DNA of 64,000 nucleotides from Pleurocapsa sp. FMAR1 (GCF_963665995.1 NZ_OY762512.1:620001-684000); one strand, 5' to 3'; shown: positions 16,469 to 24,836, numbered from the stretch's first letter. Notes: generated by a model from the sequence alone, not told the origin. Program-made: numbers and translations.

Positions 16469-17611
16469 ATGAAAACGGTTACACTGACTATTTTTGATGA
16501 AACTCTAAGAGATGGCGAACAACAGGTTGGCATCTTTTTTGATGAAAAAATTAAGCGCACTCTAGCTAACTTAATTATCAAAACAGGAGTACATCATTTG
16601 GCTTTAATGCCAGCCATTCATCATACAGAAGCCAAGTTAGTCAAAAGTTTAATTGACCAAGGATCTAACAAAATTATCGTCGCCTCTACCATGATGGGAG
16701 AAAGCTATATAGACGAGTCAAAAGAGTGTGGTGTAGAAACAATTATTCTGTTTAATGCAGTCAGCGATCGCCTATTATGTTTAAGAGATCCTCAGTTACG
16801 CTACCAAACTAGTCAGGATCTAGATCCCGCAACAATTCATCAAATCCGCCAACGAATGCTAGACAAAGTTTTAGCACATCTAAAATATGCTGCTGCTAAA
16901 GGTTTAAAAATATGTTTTGCAGCCGAAGATGCCAGTCGTGCCGATTTTGACTTTTTGGTAGAGTGTATTACAAAATTTCAGCCTTATATTAAGCAATTCC
17001 TACTCTGCGATACCGTCGGCATTCTTACCCCTGAAAATACTAAGCTTTGGATCAGAAATTTAATCGAGTTTACTGGCAACCAAACCCCTTTGTCTGTCCA
17101 TTTTCACAACGATCGCGGTTTAGCTTTAGAAAACACTATTCAAGCAGTTTTAGCTGGGGCGACGGGCATTTCGGGTACGTTTGGTGGTATTGGCGAAAGA
17201 GCGGGAAATGTGGCACTAGAACAAGTTTTAAATGGTTTAAAACTGCGCTATGGTTGGCAGGTAGCAGGAATCAACTACGATGCTTTTACCAAAGTGACTG
17301 ACTATCTATCCAGTCAGGGATTTACTGCCAATACTCCTTATTCCCCCGCCAGCTTACGTTATGAAACAGGAATTCATGTAGATTCCTTATTTTGTGACTC
17401 CACTAGCTACTATCTTTTCTCTCATGGTCAACCTGAAATCTGGTTTGGCAAATTTAGTGGTGCGAGTAACTTTAAATATTTTTTTGAGCATCATCTAAAC
17501 CAGCCTCTAACCAAAGAAAAATATCAAGAGTTTAGGGAAAAAATAAAAAATCTTGCTATTCAACAAAAACGCTCTTTTTCTGGGGAAGAGGTATTGAAAT
17601 ATCTAATTTAA
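16469..17611 (+). CDS. 2-isopropylmalate/homocitrate-synthase-like enzyme (HMGL family), short form
   Basis: 380 residues from ATG 16469 (a TTG six bases earlier is weaker). A DRE-TIM metallolyase that would condense an acyl-CoA, usually acetyl-CoA, with a 2-oxo acid. Visible motifs are DETLRDGEQ (about 9-17), the metal-binding HFHNDRG (about 211-217) and GTFGGIGERAGN (about 236-247). It stops after the catalytic and subdomain regions and lacks the ~130-residue LeuA regulatory domain, as in NifV or benzylmalate synthase HphA. It is divergent from the polyketide synthase across about 150 bases. With the LeuDC fusion at 5553 it supplies two of the three steps of keto-acid elongation. Substrate is not determinable here; homocitrate, alkylmalate or benzylmalate are all possible. 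Confidence 0.85.
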   Translation: MKTVTLTIFDETLRDGEQQVGIFFDEKIKRTLANLIIKTGVHHLALMPAIHHTEAKLVKSLIDQGSNKIIVASTMMGESYIDESKECGVETIILFNAVSDRLLCLRDPQLRYQTSQDLDPATIHQIRQRMLDKVLAHLKYAAAKGLKICFAAEDASRADFDFLVECITKFQPYIKQFLLCDTVGILTPENTKLWIRNLIEFTGNQTPLSVHFHNDRGLALENTIQAVLAGATGISGTFGGIGERAGNVALEQVLNGLKLRYGWQVAGINYDAFTKVTDYLSSQGFTANTPYSPASLRYETGIHVDSLFCDSTSYYLFSHGQPEIWFGKFSGASNFKYFFEHHLNQPLTKEKYQEFREKIKNLAIQQKRSFSGEEVLKYLI

Positions 17612-17642
17612 CTCCTTCTGACCCTAAAAAAGAATTAAAGTT

Positions 17643-18041
17643 TTAGCGGATGAAAATAATTTTTATTGGCAATAATGACTGGACGTTTTGCCAAGCTTTA
17701 TCTGCTGTTACTACAGAATAATCTTGTGACTCAGCAAAAGCTAAACAAGCACGATCCCCCAGGGATAAACCAAACTCGTGGGTTTTCATAATCAGATTCC
17801 CTGCTAATATTGCCATGTTCATATCAAAGTCAACCAGATCGATGTTTAGCCCTGTAAAAATCATCTCGATTTCAGAAAGTGGAATACCTAATTGAGCTAG
17901 CTTTGTAATAACCTCAGCAATATTGACTGTATTCATAGTTGCCCGATCTATTACAGCAGCTACTTTTTCGTGTCCTTTTTCCTTATTTAGCAGTGCCAAT
18001 AGTGCCGAGGCATCTAAAACAATCTTATTCTTCGACTTCAC
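17643..18041 (-). CDS. vapC: PIN-domain toxin, VapC family
   Basis: 132-residue PIN-domain ribonuclease, the toxin of a type II toxin-antitoxin module. The acidic cluster that binds Mg2+ is visible: Asp10 in VLDASALL, Glu43 in NIAEVITK, Asp in SLGDRACLA and Asp in VVTADKAW. Length and order of motifs match VapC. Its start lies inside the upstream antitoxin gene (17-base overlap), the usual coupling of toxin to antitoxin. It is convergent with the synthase-like gene, 31 bases away. Targets (typically tRNA or rRNA) cannot be read from sequence. Confidence 0.88.
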   Translation of the reverse strand: MKSKNKIVLDASALLALLNKEKGHEKVAAVIDRATMNTVNIAEVITKLAQLGIPLSEIEMIFTGLNIDLVDFDMNMAILAGNLIMKTHEFGLSLGDRACLAFAESQDYSVVTADKAWQNVQSLLPIKIIFIR

Positions 18042-18294
18042 GCTTGGCCTCTTTTCGTCTTTCTTGCATTAGCTCATCAGAAAGCGATCGCCTAGGGTCA
18101 ACATACTTAGCAATGATATTTTGAGCGCGTTTAATAACTTCCAACTGAGGCACTAAACGAATCTCGCCATCAATAACGGTCATGACTAATCGATCGCCCG
18201 CCTTAAGATTAAGTGATTTTCTAATTTCGGCAGGAATTAAAACTCTGCCATTCTCTGAAAGATTTGTTAAATGATGAGGCAATTTAGTAATCAA
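18025..18294 (-). CDS. AbrB/SpoVT-type antitoxin
   Basis: 89-residue antitoxin. The N-terminal swapped-hairpin AbrB DNA-binding fold is evident from LSENGRVLIPAEIRKSLNLKAGDRLVMTV (about residues 11-40, split here by the glycine turns). The C-terminal half is highly charged (RRSLSDELMQERRKE) and should wrap around the toxin. The gene precedes and overlaps vapC by 17 bases. A palindrome immediately upstream (18301-18328) is a plausible autoregulatory operator. Antitoxins of this class repress their own promoter, more strongly in complex with toxin. Confidence 0.85.
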   Translation of the reverse strand: MITKLPHHLTNLSENGRVLIPAEIRKSLNLKAGDRLVMTVIDGEIRLVPQLEVIKRAQNIIAKYVDPRRSLSDELMQERRKEAKREVEE

Positions 18295-18300
18295 TTATTT

Positions 18301-18328
18301 TATGTCATTATTTATTCAAATTGACATA
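18301..18328. promoter_or_regulatory. Inverted repeat upstream of the toxin-antitoxin operon
   Basis: Arms tatgtca (18301-18307) and tgacata (18322-18328) are perfect reverse complements with 14 bases between them, starting 7 bases from the antitoxin start codon. Spacing and position suit an operator bound by a dimeric AbrB-type antitoxin. Binding is inferred. Confidence 0.45.
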
Positions 18329-18348
18329 TTAAGCAAAAAAGTCACAAA

Positions 18349-18517
18349 TTACTCCGTTCTTAAATCGAAATTTTTATTTTCACCTTCAGACATTTTGGTA
18401 AAGTCAGATGAAAAATCGGCTGGAATGAATCGAGATACGCCAGCAGCGATCGCTGCATCTTTTTGAAATGGATTCGTCCCTGGCAGCATCAAGTATCAAT
18501 AGCTGTTCTCTAGTCAT
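18349..18517 (-). pseudogene. Remnant of an NmrA-like NAD(P)-binding reductase
   Basis: Reading the minus strand from ATG 18517 gives REQLLILDAA, then after a frame change KDAAIAAGVSRFIPADFSS and EGENKNFDLRTE, ending at the stop at 18349-18351. This is the middle part of an NmrA/isoflavone-reductase-type Rossmann protein (the 'AGV.RFIPS.F...FDLR' region). The N-terminal GxxGxxG part and the C-terminus are missing, and at least one frameshift is present, close to a HIP1 octamer. The rest of the 18518-18830 interval shows no gene and presumably holds the ndhF4 promoter. Confidence 0.65.
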
Positions 18518-18830
18518 GGTTCTTATACTGGCTGTTGAACTCTTACCAAACTTAACAAATACTTGAGTCGGAAAGCATTTTCGCTTATAGTACTCTTTTC
18601 AAATTACTAAAGATATTCGTCATTTTGGGGGGTGCAAGAGGCGATACATAAGTAACCTTGGTAAACAGGATTTAGTGTCAGCTAGTTTTCGGATTATTAT
18701 TTGTTAGGCTTATCATAGTAATTAATAAATAGTAATTTACAAAGTATTGATTTTAATCTATAGTAATTTTTAGAATCAATTGAGTAAAATACCTAGTTTT
18801 TAACCAGCAGTTATAACTACATCATCTATT

Positions 18831-20660
18831 ATGCAGATATTTAGTGAAAGTATCTGGCTAGTACCTTGCTATGCACTAGTCGGGACGACATTAGCCTTAA
18901 TGTGGTCGCCAGGAATTATAAAAAAAACTGGCTCTAGACCAGCAGGATATATTAATTTAGCTATAACCTGCGTGGCATTTGCTCACAGCATCTTGGCTTT
19001 ACAAGCAGTTTGGCAGCAGCCAGTCCAAGAAATAAGATTTCCCTGGCTAACCGCAGCGGGTTTGTATATCTCCTTTGATATTAAAATCTCTGCAATTACC
19101 GTGGGGGCATTAGTTTTAATCACGGGATTAAACATTTTGGCACAGCTATATGCCGTTGGTTATATGGAGATGGACTGGGGCTGGGGGCGATTTTATGCCT
19201 TGATGGGCTTCTTTGAAGCGGGTTTATGTGGTCTAGCTTTATGCAACACTCTCTTTTTTAGCTATGTGTTTTTGGAATTGCTTACCTTAGCTACCTATTT
19301 AATTGTCGGCTTTTGGTTTGCTCAACCTCTGGTAGTTACAGGGGCGAGGGATGCCTTTTGGACAAAGCGGGTAGGAGATTTATTACTGCTGATCGGGATA
19401 ATATCCCTCTGGTCTTTTACAGGTACTCTGAACTATGACGATTTGGCAGAGTGGTCAAAGGTGGCTAACTTAAGTCCATTGACGGCTAATTTACTCTGTT
19501 TGGCTTTGATTTCTGGACCTTTAGCTAAATGCGCTCAGTTTCCCTTACAGCTATGGCTAGATGAAGCGATGGAAGGACCAGTTCCCGCCTCCATGCTACG
19601 TAACTCGATTGTGGTAGCAACAGGGGCTTATGTGCTAATTCAGCTACAGCCTGTGCTGGCACAGTCGGCTATTTCCAATTTAGTAATGATCGGCGTTGGT
19701 TCATTTACAGCCATTAGCGCGTCTTTAATTGCGATCGCCCAAGTAGATTTTAAACGCACTTTGTCTTATTCGGTCAGTGCCTATATGGGCTTTGTCTTTA
19801 TTGCCGTAGCAGTAGGGGCAAACCATGCAGCCTTACTCTTGATTTTGATTCATGCTGTGGCAATGACTTTGTTATATATGAGTGCAGGCTCGATCATCAT
19901 CAGCAACATTACCCAAGATATTACGCTGTTGGGCGGTATATTTGGTCGTCGTCCCGTGAGTGGAATTACATTTCTAGTTGGCGCTGCTAGCTTGATTGCC
20001 ATTCCTCCTTTGGGTGGTTTTTGGGCATTGCTGGAATTAGGGGATTATTTATTGGATGTGCAGCCTATTTTGTTCGGGGTGTTGATATTAGCAAACGGTT
20101 TAACTGCGTTTAATTTAATGCGGGTATTTGGCTTAGTCTTTGGGGGTAAAGTTCAAGCGATGAGCAAACGTTGTCCCGAAGTTTTGTGGGCAATGATCTT
20201 GCCGATGACTATCTTAACGGGAGTTGCCCTGCATTTTCCTTTTATCTTGCAGCAGTTTGACTTATTACCAACCTGGGCTAATTTAGATCAAAACGTAGCG
20301 TTACTTTTGATTGGTTCAAGCCTTACGGGTCTTAGCTTGGCTGCATTTTTATATCTAAGAGACAGCAAGAACAAACCTGTAGAGTTAGTTCCCTCGTTCC
20401 TGCAAAAATTACTGGCTAACGATCTTTATATTCAAGATATATATCGTTTAACAATTGTCAGTTTAATTGGGGTAACTTCTAAAGTTGTGGCGTGGTGCGA
20501 TCGCTATATTGTCGATGGCATAGTCAACCTAGTGGGAGTCGGTACTTTGTTTAGCGGTCAAGCTCTTAAATACAGCACTTCTGGTCAGTCACAGTTTTAT
20601 TTTCTTTCCATTGTGCTGGGAACTATCTTGCTCGGCTTAATGTTTGCTTTAACACTTTAA
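18831..20660 (+). CDS. ndhF4: NDH-1 proton-pumping subunit NdhF4 (CO2-uptake complex)
   Basis: 609-residue polytopic membrane protein of the NuoL/NdhF family, part of the thylakoid NDH-1MS' complex that drives inorganic carbon uptake. The antiporter-like core is visible: KRVGDLLLLIG, then PLAKCAQFPLQLWLDEAMEGPVP with the conserved Lys and Glu/Asp of the proton path, and VDFKRTLSYSVSAYMG. Gene order with ndhD and a Cup gene but no cupS points to the constitutive form (F4/D4/CupB) rather than the low-CO2-induced F3/D3/CupA/CupS set. The next gene starts 21 bases after the stop, so this heads a four-gene operon. The F3 versus F4 assignment rests on context and is less sure than the family. Confidence 0.85.
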   Translation: MQIFSESIWLVPCYALVGTTLALMWSPGIIKKTGSRPAGYINLAITCVAFAHSILALQAVWQQPVQEIRFPWLTAAGLYISFDIKISAITVGALVLITGLNILAQLYAVGYMEMDWGWGRFYALMGFFEAGLCGLALCNTLFFSYVFLELLTLATYLIVGFWFAQPLVVTGARDAFWTKRVGDLLLLIGIISLWSFTGTLNYDDLAEWSKVANLSPLTANLLCLALISGPLAKCAQFPLQLWLDEAMEGPVPASMLRNSIVVATGAYVLIQLQPVLAQSAISNLVMIGVGSFTAISASLIAIAQVDFKRTLSYSVSAYMGFVFIAVAVGANHAALLLILIHAVAMTLLYMSAGSIIISNITQDITLLGGIFGRRPVSGITFLVGAASLIAIPPLGGFWALLELGDYLLDVQPILFGVLILANGLTAFNLMRVFGLVFGGKVQAMSKRCPEVLWAMILPMTILTGVALHFPFILQQFDLLPTWANLDQNVALLLIGSSLTGLSLAAFLYLRDSKNKPVELVPSFLQKLLANDLYIQDIYRLTIVSLIGVTSKVVAWCDRYIVDGIVNLVGVGTLFSGQALKYSTSGQSQFYFLSIVLGTILLGLMFALTL

Positions 20661-20681
20661 AACTATTAATTTTCTAAAAAC

Positions 20682-21401
20682 ATGAAAGACAATTTTTCAA
20701 CCTCTAGAAGAAAACTATTACAATACGGAGCGATCGCTTTTGGCTCAACGGTCGTAGCCAAAAGCTTTATCGACAATTCAGTTCTTGCTGAGTCTGCCGA
20801 TGACGCTCCAAAGGCTACTAACGAAGATATTACTCCAGATGAGGCTTTAAATATGCTGATGGAGGGCAATAAAAGATTTGTGACTAACAAACGTAAATAT
20901 CCCGACCAAAATTTTGAACGTATAGCTGAAGTTGCCAAAGAACAATTTCCTTTTGCTTCAATTCTTGGTTGCTCTGATTCTCGTGTTCCTTTAGAAATCC
21001 TTTTTGACCAGGGATTTGGCGATATTTTTGTGGTTCGCAATGCAGGAAACATAGTAACTCCCGAAGAAACTGGCAGTTTGGAATTTGGCAGTGCTGTAGC
21101 GGGTGCTAAGGCAATTTTAGTGATTGGTCATGAAAAATGTGGTGCTGTAACAGCAGCCGTTGCAGGTAAACCAGTCCCAGGAAGTATTGGCAGTATTTTA
21201 GCAGCAATTCAACCAGCCATGAAAGAAGGAGATAAAAATGATAAAAACTATCTAACGGAAACTATTAAAAATAACGTTTTTCTGCAAATCAATAACTTAA
21301 AATCATCCCCTGTACTCGCACAATTAATTAAGGAAAACAAATTAAAAATTTTCGGTGGTTATTACGATTTAGATACAGCCCAAGTGCAAATAATCACTTA
21401 A
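20682..21401 (+). CDS. Tat-exported beta-carbonic anhydrase in the CO2-uptake operon (EcaB-like)
   Basis: 239 residues. The N-terminus SRRKLLQYGAIAFGSTVVA is a twin-arginine signal, so the folded Zn enzyme is sent across the plasma or thylakoid membrane. The mature part is a beta-class carbonic anhydrase: Cys97-Ser-Asp99-Ser-Arg101, and His150 with Cys153 in GHEKCGA, give the Zn ligands and the Asp/Arg dyad, followed by a typical C-terminal helix. It lies between ndhF4 and ndhD4 on the same strand, 21 bases after the first. It would interconvert CO2 and bicarbonate on the far side of the membrane carrying the NDH-1 uptake complex. EcaB of Synechocystis is, from memory, a thylakoid-associated homologue linked to NDH-1 CO2 uptake. 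Catalytic residues are intact. Confidence 0.9.
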   Translation: MKDNFSTSRRKLLQYGAIAFGSTVVAKSFIDNSVLAESADDAPKATNEDITPDEALNMLMEGNKRFVTNKRKYPDQNFERIAEVAKEQFPFASILGCSDSRVPLEILFDQGFGDIFVVRNAGNIVTPEETGSLEFGSAVAGAKAILVIGHEKCGAVTAAVAGKPVPGSIGSILAAIQPAMKEGDKNDKNYLTETIKNNVFLQINNLKSSPVLAQLIKENKLKIFGGYYDLDTAQVQIIT

Positions 21402-21437
21402 GTCATTAATTATCAAAAGTTTTTAGTTGTTAGTTAC

Positions 21438-21482
21438 AGGGCGAATGCCCTGCACTAATTACTACGGCGCAGCCGTTTTATT
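21438..21482 (+). terminator. Two small hairpins and T-rich tail between carbonic anhydrase and ndhD4
   Basis: First hairpin cagggcgaatgccctg; second acggc-gca-gccgt (21464-21476) followed by ttttatttaattt. The second looks like a weak intrinsic terminator and could reduce read-through into ndhD4. The first belongs to the REP-like GGGCGAA family also seen at 12925 and 39291. Confidence 0.4.
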
Positions 21483-21506
21483 TAATTTATTGTCAAAACT
21501 TTACTC

Positions 21507-23012
21507 ATGCTTAGTTTTCTAGTTTGGCTACCTATAGCAGGTGCGTTGCTCGTTGCTTGTTTACCCAACAAAAATCCACAATTAACACGGACAACGAGTT
21601 TAGTAATTAGTCTTGTGGCATTTTTGCTTTCCTTGTCATTAATCTTTCGCTATGACTTCCAAATTCAAGGTATACAATCAACCGAATTCTTACATTGGAT
21701 TGAGGTTTTAGGACTTAATTACAATCTGGGCATTGATGGCTTATCTCTACCCTTAGTTGTCCTCAACAACTTATTAATTTGTCTAGCTATTTATAGTAGT
21801 GATTTAGCTCTAAAAGATGAAAAAAGTTTTGCTAGACCCCAGCTTTTTTACAGTCTAATCCTAATTTTAGCAGGCTGTATTAATGGGGCATTAACAGCAC
21901 AAAACCTACTATTGTTTTTTCTTTTCTACGAAATCAAGCTAATTCCCACCTATCTCTTAATTAATATTTGGGGAGGAAAAAATCGTGGTTATGCAGGTAC
22001 AAAGTATCTGCTTTATACGGCATTGTCTGGTATTTTTATTCTGGCGGGATTCTTAGGAATTGCCTTTTTGACCGACAGCAGCTTTGACTATGAGATGGTT
22101 CAAACCCAGATATTACCCTATGGCAAACAGTTAATTCTTTTAATCACTTTAATTGTCGGTTTTGCCATCAAAATTCCTCTTGTTCCTCTACATACTTGGT
22201 TGCCCGATGCTTATACAGAATCCCCAACGCCAGTGTCGATGATTTTAGCGGGGATACTTTCTAAACTAGGGACTTATGGCTTAATCCGCTTTGGCTTGGG
22301 GTTATTTCCTCAACTATGGAATGATGTTGCTTTTTGGCTAGCTGCGATCGCAACTGTTAGTGCTTTATATGCTTCGTTTGTAGCTATTTCTCAAACTGAC
22401 ATTAAGAAAATGGTGGCGTATAGTTCCATTGCCCATATCGCCTTTGTAGTTTTAGCAACGGCAGCCGGAACATCTATTGCGATATCAGGGGCAATTTGCC
22501 AGATGTTTGCCCACGGTTTAATTGTGGCACTCTTATTTTACTTAGTCGGGGTTGTAGAAAACAAAACTGGCGATCGCGATCTCAGCGTTCTTAATGGGTT
22601 GATGAATCCGCAACGAGGTCTACCCGTCATTGGTGGCTTGATGATTCTTTCCGTCATGGCAAGTGCGGGTATTCCTGGTATGGTCGGTTTTATCGGCGAA
22701 TATATTTCTTTTCAGGGAAGCTTTACCGTATTTCCAATTTTCACGATACTTTGCTTGATTGCGACTGGTCTAACTTCAGTTTACTTTGTCATTCTGCTTA
22801 ATAAAGCATTTTTTGGCAAAATTGACTGTCGCCAAACGACCACTGTATATCCTAAAGTCAGATTAGCCGAACGTTTGCCCGCATTTATTTTGGCTTTCTT
22901 AATTGTCATCTTGGGAATACAGCCAGCCTGGCTAACGAACCTCACCGAATTTAGCGTTATCGCTAGCCATCCAATCAATACAACTATTGTGGCAGTGAAC
23001 AATGAACAATGA
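21507..23012 (+). CDS. ndhD4: NDH-1 proton-pumping subunit NdhD4 (CO2-uptake complex)
   Basis: 501-residue NuoM/NdhD-family membrane subunit with about 14 helices. Motifs: LGIDGLSLPLVVLNN near 75, NLLLFFLFYEIKLIPTY with the conserved Glu in helix 5, IKIPLVPLHTWLPDAYTESPTP, QTDIKKMVAYSSIAHIAF, and MFAHGLIVALLFYLVG. It pairs with NdhF4 at the distal membrane arm and with CupB. It is separated from the carbonic anhydrase gene by about 105 bases with hairpins. The last residues (VNNEQ) are encoded by a TGAACAA tandem repeat that also supplies the stop codon, so the C-terminal end is repeat-derived. F4/D4 rather than F3/D3 is inferred from the absence of cupS. Confidence 0.86.
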   Translation: MLSFLVWLPIAGALLVACLPNKNPQLTRTTSLVISLVAFLLSLSLIFRYDFQIQGIQSTEFLHWIEVLGLNYNLGIDGLSLPLVVLNNLLICLAIYSSDLALKDEKSFARPQLFYSLILILAGCINGALTAQNLLLFFLFYEIKLIPTYLLINIWGGKNRGYAGTKYLLYTALSGIFILAGFLGIAFLTDSSFDYEMVQTQILPYGKQLILLITLIVGFAIKIPLVPLHTWLPDAYTESPTPVSMILAGILSKLGTYGLIRFGLGLFPQLWNDVAFWLAAIATVSALYASFVAISQTDIKKMVAYSSIAHIAFVVLATAAGTSIAISGAICQMFAHGLIVALLFYLVGVVENKTGDRDLSVLNGLMNPQRGLPVIGGLMILSVMASAGIPGMVGFIGEYISFQGSFTVFPIFTILCLIATGLTSVYFVILLNKAFFGKIDCRQTTTVYPKVRLAERLPAFILAFLIVILGIQPAWLTNLTEFSVIASHPINTTIVAVNNEQ

Positions 23013-23023
23013 ACAATGAACAA
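22996..23023. repeat. Heptamer tandem repeat (TGAACAA x4) over the ndhD4 stop codon
   Basis: Four exact seven-base units run through the end of ndhD4 and 11 bases beyond. It is a short tandemly repeated repetitive (STRR) type element. The stop codon TGA is part of the repeat. Confidence 0.9.
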
Positions 23024-23093
23024 TTAACAACTACGATACTCCCTACTTCCGAACTAATAACTTTACTGTTCTAACTAATTAACTGCGATCGCC

Positions 23094-24377
23094 ATGACTC
23101 AAACACAAACCAAACTACCACCTTTAAAACATCCCTTTGCCGATGTAATCCAGCGTTTAGAAGCGGGGGGTTCAATGCTGCCTGAAACTCCCGAAAACTT
23201 GATGCAGATCATTGGTATCTATAAAGCTTACGCTATCCCGATGGATTTTTATTGGCGGGATTTACTTTATATTGCCGAACGAGTTTTCTTAAATCCTCTG
23301 CCTTTTTTCAAATACTTTTTGCCCCAAGAATATCTAGACTTACCTAATCACTATGCAGGAAAAGATGCAGATCTTGGAGTCTGGCGAGGTGAAGCATCGG
23401 CACACCCCGAACTATTAGAGTTTATCGCCCAGGGTGAAACGGGTAAGATGCCCAAGTTACTGCATCATCTCAACCACGATCGCATTAATATGGAGTTTGC
23501 TGAAGCCTGTATGCGGGCAATGTTTTGGCATGAGGATACAAATCCTAGGTTCAACGCTTATCTAGATAGCGATGAATATAAAGCCAATGCAGATCGGGCA
23601 ATTAAGGCATACTTTAAAAACAACCCTGTAATGTTGGGAATGTATAAGCTGTTTCCTGATATGTTTCTCGAACAGGTGCGACAGCTATCTTACTATTCTA
23701 ATTTGGGACTATTTTGGGAAGTGATGTGTCCTGTGTTTCTCGAAATGTCCGATCTCTTTGACGAAGGTAAAATGACCACTGTCAAAGAGGCAATGGATTT
23801 TCTAGTTAACGGCATCTTTGCAGTAGCAGGTAGACCAATTTACCATCATGTCTATATTGGAGATGAATGCTATGAAATCATTCCTAAATCCCAAGGTTTT
23901 ACTTGGTTATATGAGGCTGCATTGCCTTATGTAGAAACTGTTTTTTATCGCACTTCTCCCTTCCGTGGCACAAAATCTTATAATGCCCAAGCCAAGCAAA
24001 TACCAGAAAATCAAGCAGAATTTCACTATGGCATTCTCTATGCCGATGTCTTACCTGTGGGCATGGCGGGAATTCCCCCTACACTGCTAATGGATGATAT
24101 GTGGCATTTTCTACCCGACTATCTGGTGGACTATTACAAACAACACTGTCGAGGTGAAGACGATATGCTGGTGCAGTTAGGAATTACTTTTCAGCGATCA
24201 ATGTACAACGTTACTTCGGCAGTAATTCAAGCTTTGCGTCAGGCTTTACTATATCCTCTAGACGATACTAATCCCGAACATTTAGCCAAAAATCGCGCCT
24301 TTTTTACGGCTCAAATAGATCGTTTTTTACGGGATGAAGCTCGTTTGCAAGATATTCAAACTTCTGAATATCGTTAA
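23094..24377 (+). CDS. cupB: CO2 hydration protein CupB (ChpX/ChpY family)
   Basis: 427 residues, the soluble partner of the NDH-1MS-type complexes that converts CO2 to bicarbonate at the expense of electron-transfer-driven proton pumping. The family is recognisable across its length: PETPENLMQIIGIYKAYAI, FYWRDLLYIAERVFL, LPKLLHHLNHDRINMEFAEAC near 120-145 with the conserved His cluster, MFWHEDTNPRF and RGTKSYNAQAKQIPEN. No cupS follows, which favours CupB over CupA. It starts about 80 bases after ndhD4, past the heptamer repeat, as the last gene of the operon. CupA/CupB discrimination is by context. Confidence 0.88.
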   Translation: MTQTQTKLPPLKHPFADVIQRLEAGGSMLPETPENLMQIIGIYKAYAIPMDFYWRDLLYIAERVFLNPLPFFKYFLPQEYLDLPNHYAGKDADLGVWRGEASAHPELLEFIAQGETGKMPKLLHHLNHDRINMEFAEACMRAMFWHEDTNPRFNAYLDSDEYKANADRAIKAYFKNNPVMLGMYKLFPDMFLEQVRQLSYYSNLGLFWEVMCPVFLEMSDLFDEGKMTTVKEAMDFLVNGIFAVAGRPIYHHVYIGDECYEIIPKSQGFTWLYEAALPYVETVFYRTSPFRGTKSYNAQAKQIPENQAEFHYGILYADVLPVGMAGIPPTLLMDDMWHFLPDYLVDYYKQHCRGEDDMLVQLGITFQRSMYNVTSAVIQALRQALLYPLDDTNPEHLAKNRAFFTAQIDRFLRDEARLQDIQTSEYR

Positions 24378-24508
24378 TTTGCAAAGGCGGGAACGATCGC
24401 ATTTTCTCCATACACACCGTATTTTTTCCTCGAAAAACTAGGAATAGTTGAAATGCGATCGCTTATTTTAAGAGTAATTGATTTAGCTGAAGCTTATCAC
24501 TCTAGCAT

Positions 24509-24794
24509 CTAATATTCAGCTTCCAGGCTATAAAGATCGCGAACTGATTCAATATCTAATTGCTTTTCAAAAATTTCTACATTAGATTGAGCAGTTTTGA
24601 AAGCTTCTGCACTTTCCCAATGAGCTACATTAATAAACTGAAACTTCCCATCTTTTTTAGATTACGGTGCAGTTTGGTATCAATAAATCCTGGTTGCTGT
24701 TTCATTTGCTCGGCTGTTTTATGCCAGCTTCGACTAAATTGGGCTTCTATTTCTTGAGGTACAGAAAATAAATTAATTAGAGTTACGATCGCCA
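24509..24794 (-). pseudogene. Frameshifted antibiotic-biosynthesis-monooxygenase (ABM) domain gene
   Basis: From ATG 24794 the minus strand reads MAIVTLINLFSVP, then EAQFSRSWHKTAEQMKQQPG and TKLHRNLKK, and hits a stop soon after. One frame over, it continues seamlessly as DGKFQFINVAHWESAEAFK and ends DLYSLEAEY at 24509. Together this is a complete ~95-residue ABM (ferredoxin-like, heme-oxygenase-related) protein. The break is at a run of six A (six T on the plus strand, 24652-24657); seven would restore the frame. It is a recent frameshift, a sequencing error, or slippage-dependent expression. Confidence 0.72.
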
Positions 24795-24836
24795 TTTTTA
24801 ACTTAATAAATGTTTAATATAATTATTAAACATTTA

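Noticed and set aside
18831-24377. Low-CO2-inducible ndhF3-ndhD3-cupA-cupS operon
   Set aside because: No cupS follows the Cup gene, so the constitutive F4/D4/CupB set is more likely; sequence phylogeny would settle it.
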